From contig NC_092702.1 of NCBI RefSeq assembly GCF_964275005.1, forward strand, positions 7,240,330-7,304,329: DNA of 64,000 nucleotides, in the 5' to 3' direction. Shown here one piece after another: positions 47,021-59,200 of this stretch. Origin of the DNA: Diadema setosum. Lineage: Eukaryota; Echinodermata; Echinoidea; Diadematoida; Diadematidae. The notes under the pieces were generated by a model. The model was given only the letters and a program-made list of their open reading frames with translations, had not been told where the DNA came from and searched no databases. Numbering within the stretch: the stretch's first letter is position 1; each line of letters opens with the position of its first letter. Position numbers and translations under genes: made by a program.

Positions 47021-48400
47021 GAAATCACACCCTGAGCAGCGCCATCTTAAACTTACACTTTCTATCTATGTATATCCTTAGTGGCATTCACTGCAAAAAT
47101 ATCGTTTGCGTGCATTGACTTTGATATTATCATATGTGCAATTATTTTGCTAGATGTAGAGAACCTGAAATACAACGTATTAACAACATACTAGTAGAAG
47201 TCTACGGGTGTACTGAACCCTTGCTTTTTGTCGGATCATGTCTTTGATTAAGTACAGAAGTCGCGGCGTCTGGTCGGGCTAGACTCTTTGACAAAAGATC
47301 AAGAAACATCTCATTTCAGTTCAGTTTTTATTTCTGCATTTCAAAATCAATACAAATCAACAAATCAACAAAATACTTACATAATCATTTACACAGCTAA
47401 CATTCGTAACGTTTGGATCTTACACACATTTTCTTTTTTTCAAGAACGAATATCTGAAAGGAAGCAATAGGAAATGATAAAAAGGAAATGCAGGGGACCA
47501 TCATCAAAAGCTAAGCTTGACGAGGTGTAGATGCCAACGATTTGGTCTCTTTGATTTTGTGACCCTTTTGGTGTACACCCTGGTCTGTAAACAAGAACAA
47601 GAATAAGAACAAGAGCAAAACAAAAACTACTCTCTTGCAAGCACCAGTCCGATAGAAAGAACGATATATTTTTGTATGTGTTATGGGGAATAGGAAATTC
47701 GGGATTTTTTTTTTTTCATTCATTATTTCTTGTGCACTTATTGTCTGGAGATGGTATGCTTTTTATATGTGAAAATGTGTACATTTGTTTACAAGCAAAT
47801 TCAAGTAGTATGATTTGAACGCACTCCTTGACAGTAATGGAGGTATTATGTTGTGAGAATTATGGATGCATATTATATAAAATTGGGGTATATTTCATGT
47901 GGATATTTTATGTTCCTATTTTAGCATTCAAGTAGAATGATTCATGAGCACTCCTTGTTCTGTTTCGTATACGTACCTGTACTAAGTATTCATTTTGTTT
48001 ATGCACATATTCAAACGGAATGTACAGCAGCGATTGACAGTGAAATATAAAAAAAAAAAGAAAAAAAATGGAGGGAAAAAAAAAACAGTCAGTCGACGTC
48101 CACAATCCGCTATGTGAGTGACCTTTGTCCGTCGTGGGGAATTCCCGCAGACATCTGCTTTCGTTGTTGTTGTTCTCTTTCTAACGGAGAACATTATTTT
48201 CCCTGTCGCACTCAGCTACACAAGTTCCCGCGCTCCCACAGTCGTTCCTTCCCTGTGGATAGCTGGCATGCAGCACGTACTTACGTACACGCGTGCGCTG
48301 CATCATGCACATTGGTACTACTAGTAAAGAGTACAGTATAGAGCGCGCGCTTCTACATACGCTGTATGTATTGCTTTGGGTACCCGGCCCCCCGCGATTG
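47021..48400. other. Intergenic; no gene seen
   Basis: At 47310-47420 the minus strand has AAATAAAAACTGAACTGAAA, like another truncated retroelement tail. The rest is AT-rich and featureless. Confidence 0.4.
48136..48146. promoter_or_regulatory. Perfect kappaB-type palindrome GGGGAATTCCC
   Basis: An exact symmetric Rel/NF-kappaB consensus, about 400 bp upstream of the candidate NSE4 leader exon and in sequence richer in CpG than its surroundings. Function is inferred from the motif only. Confidence 0.25.
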
Positions 48401-48561
48401 ATTCTGGAAGTGACCGAGTGAAACCAACATTGTGCTGGAAGGCGAAACTAAAAGGCTTTTAATTTCCAATTCCTAGTTTTACAGCGCGAGTCTGACGAGT
48501 AGACACTCTATAAGTCCAGAGAGGTTTAGAGGGCAGAAGTAGTTCGACAAAGGAAACCCTG
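48400..48561 (+). promoter_or_regulatory. Possible non-coding first exon of the NSE4 gene
   Basis: A strong donor CCCTG|GTAAGG at 48561/48562 ends a stretch without long frames. A good acceptor (CTGTCTCATATGCAG ending at 50193) stands 52 bases before the NSE4 start codon. Together they suggest a spliced leader. The 5' limit is unknown and no cDNA supports it. Confidence 0.3.
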
Positions 48562-48881
48562 GTAAGGTGTAATTACAGCCTTAGTAAGGCTTAGATTTAG
48601 GGATTTGTTGTGAAGATCGATGCGTGGATCGCGACTGGATGTTGTTTTGATTTTTGTTACCTGCAGCATGCAAATAGAGTGCAGGCAGTAAAAATTGTAA
48701 TGACAGCAATCTCGTCTAACCAGTTAACTGAGTTATGATCTGATTCTAACGAGTAACGAGTAAATGGAGTATGTTACTCCGTATCTAGCACATGTCGGCT
48801 GAAGATGTCTCTAAGATACAGTGTGGCCATGTAGATGTAGAACAGTATCCTGGCTGTAAATGAAGTGTGGCCCACAAAAGA

Positions 48882-48917
48882 GAGAGAGAGAGAGAGAGAA
48901 GGAGAGGGAGAGAGAGA
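48882..48917. repeat. GA microsatellite
   Basis: GAGAGA repeat with GGA interruptions. Confidence 0.85.
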
Positions 48918-49117
48918 ATGAGGGGGAAAAAGAATACTGTACTCGGTTCAAGCTACCCATCCCATGTTCATTTTTCCAAGATCTAACGTTAGATCTATCT
49001 ACATTGGGGGGGGGGGGGGGCACTAGTAAAATCATCAAATTGCATTTTTTGGTGAACCAACAGTGAAATTTGGTAGCCCCCCCCCCAAAAAAAAAAAAAA
49101 ATTAATAAAGAATAACA

Positions 49118-49334
49118 TACTGTATAAGCTGTTATTTTCGCGTACAGATATTTTCACGAATGTGGAGGTCACAGACATTTTCGCGATGTGACACTGAGGC
49201 TATCGTAAGTGCACTATTAACAATATAACATAGTGTACGGTGACATTTTTGCGTGCTGTTAAATTCGCGGTCCAGCTGTGATTCGCGAAATTTGCAAAAA
49301 TTAAACCCTCACGAAAATAACAGCGTATACAGTA
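49118..49334. mobile_element. MITE, 'TTATTTTCGCG' family, copy 1
   Basis: CTGTATAAGCTGTTATTTTC at the left and CGAAAATAACAGCGTATACAG at the right are inverted, each next to TA. The 217-bp interior has words (ATTTTCGCGA, GACACTGAGGCTAT, TTTTTGCGTG) shared with 58031-58252. Confidence 0.75.
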
Positions 49335-49952
49335 TAAGATTAAATCATTTGATGAAACAGTAAAATGATACAATAAACCATGACAATTATCTGAAAATAC
49401 TATAGGCAGGTATGACAGTGCGTCAAATGGCACTTCCTGTGACTAAGATTAGTAAGAAGTCAGAAAGTAAAACATTAGAAAATGAAAAAATTCAGTGAAT
49501 GAACATTCATATACAATGTGTTGGATTAGAACCTATATCTACCTTTTTTATGAGATAGAAATTCTGTTGAAAGATAGAAAAACTAGTTCGGCCAAAGTTG
49601 GCTGTAAAATAGCCTGAGTTCAGCCTTGAAAACTGTCTTGCAATCCTGGTCGTGGCAGCTAAAACTGCTTTGCATGCAGATATGAAACATTGAGTCACCC
49701 GTTATTCTCCTTTCTTTTGTATGGATAAAAAAAAAACGCACAAAGAACAATGTGCACACTCACATATTCTTGATGGCCCTACCGGGCCATCAAAACACAC
49801 CTTTTCTTACAAACTTGTGGCCCGAAGTCTGTTTCTGGTGGTCCTGGACCACTGCTAGTGTCTAGTCTTGTATACACATGTATTTATAATGTATGCATGT
49901 GAGTGTGTGTGTGTGTGTATGCATGTTTGAACAGTTATTCAATAATGTCACT

Positions 49953-50100
49953 TGCATACTTGCCAACATTTTCATTTGAGAAAGCCGTAGAATCCAGGAT
50001 GCCTACATTGTATGATGCAAGCAGCGCTAGTTTGAATGCTAATGAAATCTTTCAAAAGCGGTAGTCTACCGCCAAATGCGGTAGAGTTGGCAAGTATGCA
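49953..50100. mobile_element. Tiny MITE with TGCATACTTGCCAAC ends
   Basis: TGCATACTTGCCAAC (49953-49967) and GTTGGCAAGTATGCA (50086-50100) are perfect 15-bp inverted repeats. The interior contains GCGGTAG twice. It ends about 150 bp before the NSE4 start codon. Confidence 0.7.
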
Positions 50101-50245
50101 GTTGGCATTTGCAGGTGCTAAACTTTTCGGATTTAGTCGGCAATATTTTGCTTAAATCTTCTTTCCATGATATTTTCACTGTCTCATATGCAGCAGCTGA
50201 TTTGCTTTGAGTGGACACTGACACGAAAAGTTGTTGTGTGACAAC

Positions 50246-53200
50246 ATGACGGAGAGAGACAGGAATGTGGAGGAAGAAAGGAGAGCCATCCGGCGAAACC
50301 AGCGGGACCTGCTGGAATTGATTGACAGTAAGACCATGCAGATAGAATCGAGTGTTGTAGATGGTAGATAAATCAGCGATGAATGTAACTGCCATGCCAA
50401 GTTTGTTGCATATAAGTGCTATGCTTTCAATAGTGCATGTCCCTGCCAATGGTTCCCATATAATAGGAACTATTTTTCCTATTTCTTGGGAAAGGAGACG
50501 CTTTGATCACTCAAACTTATGTGCCTATTTTTTGCATTATTTTCTCCCAGTTATTCAGTTATTGTATATTTGTGTATAACGTTTCAAGTCTGAGTAAGAT
50601 AGGGATGTTACAAGCATTAATTTAGAGAAGTACGGTAGATCAAATTTGTTACTCTTTCAGTATTATCTACAAAGTACGTCATTTTGTTTTTATGGTCTGT
50701 GAGCATTATATTCTTCCAGTACCATGGGCTACATGTGACCCACTACAACAAAAGGATCCTAAAGTTGCTGAGGGCTGAGCTGAGAAAATCGAGTTTGAAG
50801 TCAAATCATCAAAATTGGTCAAAACGACCGGATTTCTGTTTTTGGCATAATTTTGTAGTCTCATCTTTTGTCTATCATCTGCTGAAATTTCGAAGCAAAA
50901 TGATCAAAGGAAAGGCAAGAAATCAGCGATTTTCTGCGCCATGATTTTCCGACTTTCAACGTAACAGAAACGTGTCTGAAGATTTGGATTTACTGTTGCA
51001 GCTAGACTCCGCCCCTAGCAACGAGGGAGTGATCTAATTGGTCAGTGTGTGGCATCCTGATTACTGATTGGTCATGCGTAGACTGCTGGCGCTAAGCTTG
51101 AATGAACATCGTGGTGGTCGCTAGGAGCATGCCTTCGATTGTCAAGAGGTGAAAACTGTCTTGCCTCCCTTTGATCATGATAGCGTCGGAAGGAAAACTT
51201 TGAAGGCGTTTTTCTGGAAACTCTTATTTCCTCAACCACTTGACATGCGCTAACAAAATCATCGATATCTCTGCAACAGAGTACTTTTATGAGTTATGCT
51301 ATATTATGAAATTAAAGTAGAAGAGTAAGGGAATAATATCATGCCATTTTCAGAAAATTGTCCTCCCCCGACTTTAGGATCCTTTCATTGCAGTGGGTCA
51401 CTTATACTTGCCAGTACAATATCAATAGCATTAAGATTTTTAAGATGTTGATTCTGAGGGTTGAGCTTTGCTGAAGCTGGTGCCCTTTTGTATGTTTAAG
51501 CCATTGAGGACGAGCTGATTTTACTATAACACACGTTTCCCAGAGACACCTGCTTTTGAATACGGGTGAACACATCACTCATCGACTGTGATTTAGTTTG
51601 AAGGTTACACATTGCTTGCGTCAACAAGGAATTGGAGTGCTTGCAATGAAAGGATTTCTTTTTCTTTTTCATGAGCCTTTGAATGTGATGATACAAATCA
51701 AGTCAAAAGCAGATACACAAAAGTATCATGATGCAGCTGTTTCAAAACTGAATACAAATTAGACAAAACAGGGATGCAAACCTTAATTATTATCATATTA
51801 TAAAGTCAATGTACATTTTGTCTTCTCTGTCTCAGGTAGTCTCGGGTAGATTCTATGTATGCACAGTTGAATGTGTCAAGCCCAACAATGTCATTATGAG
51901 TGTAGGATTCAGCTTATGTGTTTTGTGTGTGCTTTTGTCATACACCATTTACCTGCAAAGAGAGATTTGTGCCTTAATAATCGATCAACACTTGGATTTG
52001 CATGCAATATCTCAAAAGCATTTACAATGTTTATGAAATCTCATGGCATGGCAGTCGTCAAACCTAAGATAAAGTAATCCTTCAGAACTACAGTCTTACT
52101 GCTCATGCCCATTTAATGTTGCCTTTTTTGTTTGTTTCTTTGAATGTTTTGAACAGGATCTGGTTCGGATTTGACCAATCCTAACTCAGACAGCTTGAAT
52201 GACATCATGAGAGATGGCCAGAGATTGTTTGATGCAGGTCAGTGTGCAGATTTCATGGTTTAATCCTGTCATTTTGTGATCATCTCCCCTATTTAATTGT
52301 GAGTTCATGTGGAAACCACTGGAATATGTGGTCAGTAAGTGGATTTATTGAATGCAGCGTTAACTATCCCAGCCCTGGCGATACGGTGCAATTAACTCAC
52401 TGATAAGAGGCCAAAGCTTTTGAATTCGTAACGGTCATCGAAGCACTGTGCGGAGGGAAGAAAAAAAAATCTCGAAAGTTCACCTCCTCGTATCTCCCTT
52501 ATTTTATCATCAAATCCCTTGAAACTTCACACATATATGTAATATGGATATCTTCCTTCATATGGTTTTTGGGCAAAAATGCTGATGTATCTTTCGAGAT
52601 ATGTGTGTTTTTCTGTTTGAGTCGACAATGGGAAAGGGTTACGATTTTTTTCCGGACATAAGTCTGCGCCTGCATGAATATGCATTTGATTAACATATTG
52701 CTAGTCTGTATTCACCAGACTCACTACCTGCGAAGTTTCATGTTTGCGCAATTAGTAGTTAGGTGAAAATAAGAGCAAAAAGACAACCCAATTTAAGAGA
52801 AAATACTGGACATGAACAACTAGATCATCCTCCTGCGCATGCATTCTCTACTGGTCAGTGCACGTTAGCCAATCAGTGGTGTCAGGTTTGGCGCAATGCG
52901 ACAGGATTCGGTTTTCGGTCCTCAGGGTGGTGAGTGGGCAAGACAGGAACCCTGCAATGTGCTTCAACTGTTTCATGCAGCATGAAAACCGATACATCGG
53001 ACTGCGTACTGCTTACGCTATGGATTTTACGTGGGTCACAAGTGACAGTGATCTTGATTTTTTCCGGACATAACCTTGCGCCAAATGATACAGAAAAGAT
53101 ATTTAGAACGTAGTATGGATATACTACCATAACTCATTTACCGAAGTTTCATTTTTGGGCAATGAAGTAAAATGTGAAAAAATAACACTTGTTTTGAGAC

Positions 53201-56200
53201 CAAATTTTCTGTTTTGGAAGCTAAGTTTCGACGTTATTTTCACAGGTTTATCCTCAATAAGATCCAAAATAACTAACATTGCGAGTTAAAGAATAGTTTG
53301 TTCTTCAATTCGCTGTATAGATTTAATCATTTGATGGCTTCTGAGGTGAGATATTGCGATTGTCCTGCAACACTTTCCCAACGGTTTTGCGTACACAAGT
53401 TGTCTACTTTATGCAAATGAGGCTTCGAGATCATATGCTTTTGGCGAGTTAATTGCACCGTATAGCCGTGCCTGATCCCATGACAATTTAAACACAATTT
53501 TGAAGACATTATCTGAATCCCCATGCTCACATTGAACTCCCACTGTAACTGCCTGTAGTGTATGATCCGTAGTATGTTTTGGCTCCGTTGCTTAGCCAGG
53601 CATGACCTTTATCTCAAAGCGCTCTCTATCTAGTGAATAGATGTTTTGTTAATATCAGTCAATATGAGTCTTTAATCCCATGTACCATGTAGTGAAGACC
53701 ATTAAAGCAGTTTTTCAAGTGACTTTTTTGTGTTAGCCATCCCATTCCATGTCCACAACAAATTGCTAGTCTCCGCTACCCCCCCCCCCCCCCAACAAAC
53801 TTAACTTCACAAAATGTACAGCAGAGTATGGGTTGGAATTTCACAAGTTTTCAGCAGATCAATTTTCCTAAGGTACACCAGAGTAAGAGAGAGGAAAAAA
53901 AAGAGAAAATGTATTGTGTTTGTGTGTGTACGTATGTAGCATTTATAAATCATATTTGATAGTTCTCCTAAAGAATGAGAGAACACTTTGTAGCTAAGAT
54001 AGAAATATATGTTTTAGAATTAAGATATAACAGATTTCAATTTGTTTATGAATGCAATTTATTTATCTATTTTTTGTGATTACATTGTATGCAAGGCTCG
54101 ACACCAACGGTGGCCCGGTGGCCCGGGGCCACCAAAAATGAAAGTCGGGCCACCAAATTTTTAAAAAGGGCAAATTTGGTGGCCCGCCTCGGGCCACCAA
54201 AATTTCTTCTAGCTTCTTAATTATTTGCATTTAATCTGATGTCATTTATTTATGTTTATATGTTGCAACCCATGTGCCTGTCAATGAATATTTATACTTA
54301 GTCTTCACCATTCAGCTGTTAAATTTGTTGGAAGGATGGATGAAAAGGACTGAATGAGTGCCTGAGAGTGAGTGTTGCGAGTTTGTTGAGGTTTATTTTT
54401 TATGAGTAGATATGTCCAGCTTCCAATTCTTACTATGAAATGATTTAGATATTTGACTCATAAAAAAACCCAGGACTTTCAAAGTTTTTTTTTTTGCGGG
54501 CCACCAAATTTTTCTCTAGGGCCACCAAAAATTTGAAATTGATGATTTTGGTGGCCCCATTGGGCCACCAAAACAAAAAAGTTAGTGTGAAGCCCTGGAT
54601 TATGTATCTGTAATGGTTGAGTATATTCTTGTATTATGTATTAAAAAGGCATATTCAGATATCATTCTGTAGTTCATCTCTTTTGATACTGTGGCACCAG
54701 TCTGTTATGCAGTTTTTCATTTTTTGGATGTGCCTTGTGTGTTCTGCTTATTCCAGGTGGCAACATAGGCTTTGCATGTTACATTGTTTAGTAACATAAC
54801 AAAAAAACAACAACATTGAACTCCCCCCCCCCCCAACAAAAAAAAAAAAACCAAACAAACAAACAAACAAACAAATCCACTAATGAGATGTCTACCCAAA
54901 TCTGCCCCACCCTGTTTCTACAGTAAGCCAGCTAGAAAATGTCGCGGCAACGTCAGAGACGGTCCTGGATGCACAGATCCTCAATAAAGTCTCCTGCCTG
55001 ACCGTACAGAGAGCCAAGAAAGTCCACGTAGATGACAAATTTGATCCCAACGTTTTCATGGAAAAATTGGTGCGTAGTAATAAGTTGACATAAAATGCTG
55101 TTGATTTCCAGGACTGAGACCATGCCCTGTATCACTACTCATGTAGCGAATAAGCGCCGAGCCTTCACAATGGAAGATTGTGTTGCTCCTAGTATTGTGT
55201 TGTCTTGAAGGTCATTACAAGGTGTAGAAGTTTGAAGTTGTCTCCAATGACAGAAGTGGTGTACAGTAGCTTTAAAGAGTTTCCATGTAATCCCTGAACT
55301 GTCACCTAATTTTACTGTGGATCTGTTTCCTATGTGGTCAGTCAGTTCAGCTAAAAACCATGAGACTGTTAAGGCAGCATTTATTTTTAAGGGCAATGAT
55401 ATAAAGAGAATACATAGAAAATTTCACAAGATCTTAATTTTTTTTATGATACGCCTACATTCCTTCACCTTTCTTGTTGACATATATATGTTAAGGGTAA
55501 TATTGGTACCCCTGCCTGAATGAAAATATGTTATATTTTCTTTACAGGATCAGTCTTTCCCTACTGGGACATCATAAATTGTTGTACAGGTAGTCCTATC
55601 CAGCGATAACAGGACATGGTTGTGTCCCTTCTGTGACATCGTGAATTGTAGTCTTATCCAGTGATAACAGCACATAGTTTTAACCTAAACTTTAACCCTA
55701 AAAAGACTGGGCTATTTTGGTAGCTCAAAAGACTGGGGGGCTAAAGGCCCCCCCTTAAGATCTCGGCCGTGGATTGCGCAATCGCCGCGGAAATTTACAC
55801 CTAATTGTGTGCGATGTAATCTACAAGATCATATGTTTAAATTTTCCAAAATAGTCTTCTTTTATTTTATTTTGATTAATTATGCTAATTTATGCGAGAA
55901 ATCAGACTCTTTGATCTAAATCAGTAAATAAAGCTCCAAAAGTGCTCATTTTTGGTCTAATTATTCTTTGTGGCATTTTTCGCAAATGTACTTGAAAAAA
56001 AATTCGGTATCAAAATTGATTTCTGATTTATTTTATTGTTTTATGAATTTCTTATGTATTTCTCTGTTTTTTCGACCTTTTGTTTTTGCTGTTTTTTAAA
56101 CAAAATTTGTGGCAGACACTTTTTAAAGCATAATACTACTAAAACAAATTGATTGTAGTGATTGAGAGTAAAAATAAGCATATTTATATGAACCATGTGA

Positions 56201-59200
56201 AAAAACTCAATTTGCATTGACTTTGTACACAAAATCACACTTTTGAGCCATTTTCGGTCTCACATGCATGTACAAAAAGTTATGTAACTTCAGAACCGTA
56301 CCCCCGGGTGTCACAAATTTAGCGTCAAAATGTGCGGGAAACTCGAAAGAAAAAAGTCATAGAGCATCGCGGCAAGAGCATTGCGTGTTGCAGAGTAATC
56401 GCGCGAAATGTCGAGGTGGGGGCTTTTAGGCCCCCCTCCCCCAGTCTTTTTAGGGTTAAAACTTCATCACTTTTGCACTTATCATCCAATTCTCCCCGAA
56501 CTTTTGTGTTTAAGCTTGATGGAGCACAATTTGGCAATGTGTGATTTGAAGTATAGATTTGGGCAGGGGGTTTTCCAGGGCCCAATTTTATATACAGTTG
56601 ATATGATACCAACTCCTGCTGGAATAACAATTGTCATGGTAATGACAAAAATCTAGCTACCTGATTGGCTGTTGTCATGGGAAGTTGCCATTCCAGCAAG
56701 AGTTGCCATCCTAACATCTACACAATGAAATGGGGCCCATATGTTTAATGCCGTTGATGTGATCCAGGGTTTTGACATACTAGCGTTGTCCTCAAAAATT
56801 TTGGGGCGTGTGATCTATTGCAGAGAACCTTCATGGGAGGAAGGAGAATGGATAATGCTCGTCCCACGGACATCGAGGAGGCTGGTTGGTCAAGACTAGG
56901 TAACCAGGTGTCGACGTGTTTCAAGAGAGCCTCTGCCCTACACTTCATGTAAGTGACGTGTGACTCATACCTGGCTCTCACAAAAAATATCAGACTCCGA
57001 GTGTAAAAAATCTAAATCCAAAGTTCACCTCAAAGACATGTCCGCAGGCCTGCTAGAAATCCACTTGTGTGGCTTTTTGTTGGTTTTGTGATGCACAGTT
57101 TTAGATCATTCATGCATTGTTATCTATACTAGTATTTACTAATGATTATTTTTTATCTGATCCAGTCAACAGAGGTTAAGCTGAACAGCATATTTTCAAT
57201 GTCGATGCATAATAAAAAGGTGCTCCATGAAAGTATTTTTTTTCTTATTATTTCTCTCTTTTCACAACCATTATCACCCTCCTGCTCTCTTTTCCTCTCT
57301 CCCTCTCTATTTTTTGTATCTGTCCTTCTATCTATCAGGGGTACATACGAAATAGAGGCTCCCAAAAAACGTGTGGTCAACAGGAACAAGAAAGCAGAAG
57401 AACCAGCAGGCCCTGCCGTCGTGCCAGTACAGGTAAGATTCACCTGCTATTGGTACCTTTTAGCTCGCCTGAGCCGAAGGCTCGAGTGAGCTATTGCGAT
57501 CGCTCTTTCTCCAGTGTCCGGCGTACGTTTTGCGTCGTCCGTACGTTTTGCGTCGTCCGTTGTGCATTGTGCACCATGTGAGGGGTCCAAATGCGGACCT
57601 AAATTGTACATTCTCATCTTCTTGCTGAAAACAACATAATGGATTTTCACCAAACTTGGCAAGTTACATTCCTAGGGGGATAGGATCTCAAAGTGTTTGA
57701 ATGGGCGCCATGCTTTACTTGGGGTCCCCAGGGGGCCCAAACCTCCCAAATGAAGGAATGTTCAATATTATTCTTCTCTAGAATCAGAAGTGATAGAGCC
57801 TCAAGTCTTTTTTTTTTCCCAAACTGCAAAGTCCAACCTTCTATGAAGTACAATGTACTTGGCAGGTATTTTTACCAGTGTGATGGAATATGCAAATGGA
57901 CACCATGCCCTTAGCTCTCAAAGCTGCCCCCGCCGCAAGTTTCCAATGTTCTCAGGTAAGAGTCTGCAAAAATGCATGGAAGGTGAAATTGCGATACTCA
58001 GGTGAGCCGAGACCCCTAGGTCTCTTGTTTAAAAGCTGTTATTTTTTGCATAGAGATATTATCGCGAATGAGGAAATCACTGATATTTTCGCGAGATGAT
58101 TTCGTGATTTGACACCAAGGCTATTGTCAGTGTACTAATTAGGGCCTACTGTCCAAATTTAACGTGATTAAGACCAGGTGGCAATATTTTTGCGTGTTGC
58201 TAAATTCACAGCCCAGTCCATGAAAATAAAGAATATAACAGCTTTTACAGTAATTCTCCAGCGGCTACTTTAGTCTTTAATTACTACAACCTCTAAGTTG
58301 TAATTTCTCTGTATCCACTATTACTTCTACCACAACTACTTATTTTACTGCTTTTCACTACAACTTCTACAGCTACTTGTAGTATTGATTATACTGTCAA
58401 TACAGTTTCTACAATTTAAGCTTCTACCACCATGTCTACTACAGTAGTATTACTGCTACTGCTGTTACATTGTATTTTTATGCCTCCGCCACGAAGTGGT
58501 GCTGGAGGCATTATGTTTTCAGGTTGTCCGTCCACATTCGTTTACATGATAACTTGAGTAATATTGACTGGAATTTTACCAAACTTGGTCCAAGTATAAA
58601 GTATGATGGGCAATCATTTGATTAGACTTAGGGTGAAATCGACTAAGGGCCAAGGTCAAAGGTCAAGGTCAAATCATGAAATTTTATCCATTTACGCGAT
58701 AACTCAAGACTGGATCAAGCAATTTCACCAAACTTTGTCTGAGGATGATGTATGATGGGACAATTACTTGTTTAGTTTTTAGTGAAATCGGACAGAGGTC
58801 AAAGGTCAAAGATCAAGGTCAAATCCTAAAATGTATCTGTTTATGTGATAACTCAAAACTGGATGAAGCAACTTTCACCAAACTTGGTCCAAGAATGAAG
58901 TATGATGGGGTAATTAGTTGAGTAGTTTTTTAGTGAAATTGGCAAGAGGTCAAAGGTCAAAAGGTCAAGGTCAAATGCTAAAAATGTTGCTATTTCCCCC
59001 ACATCTATGCAATGCCCAAAGGTATTTTCTTGAAACTTAGTGTAGACATGTACTACTGCGTAAAGATTCTCCAGAGAATTTCATGTCATAAGGTCAAATT
59101 TCACTTTTCTCACAAATGGTTCAGTGTATCTTCATGGAACTTGGTACATACGCATGCACTGACTTGCAGGGATTATCTGGGGAATTTAGGGGTCATGGGT

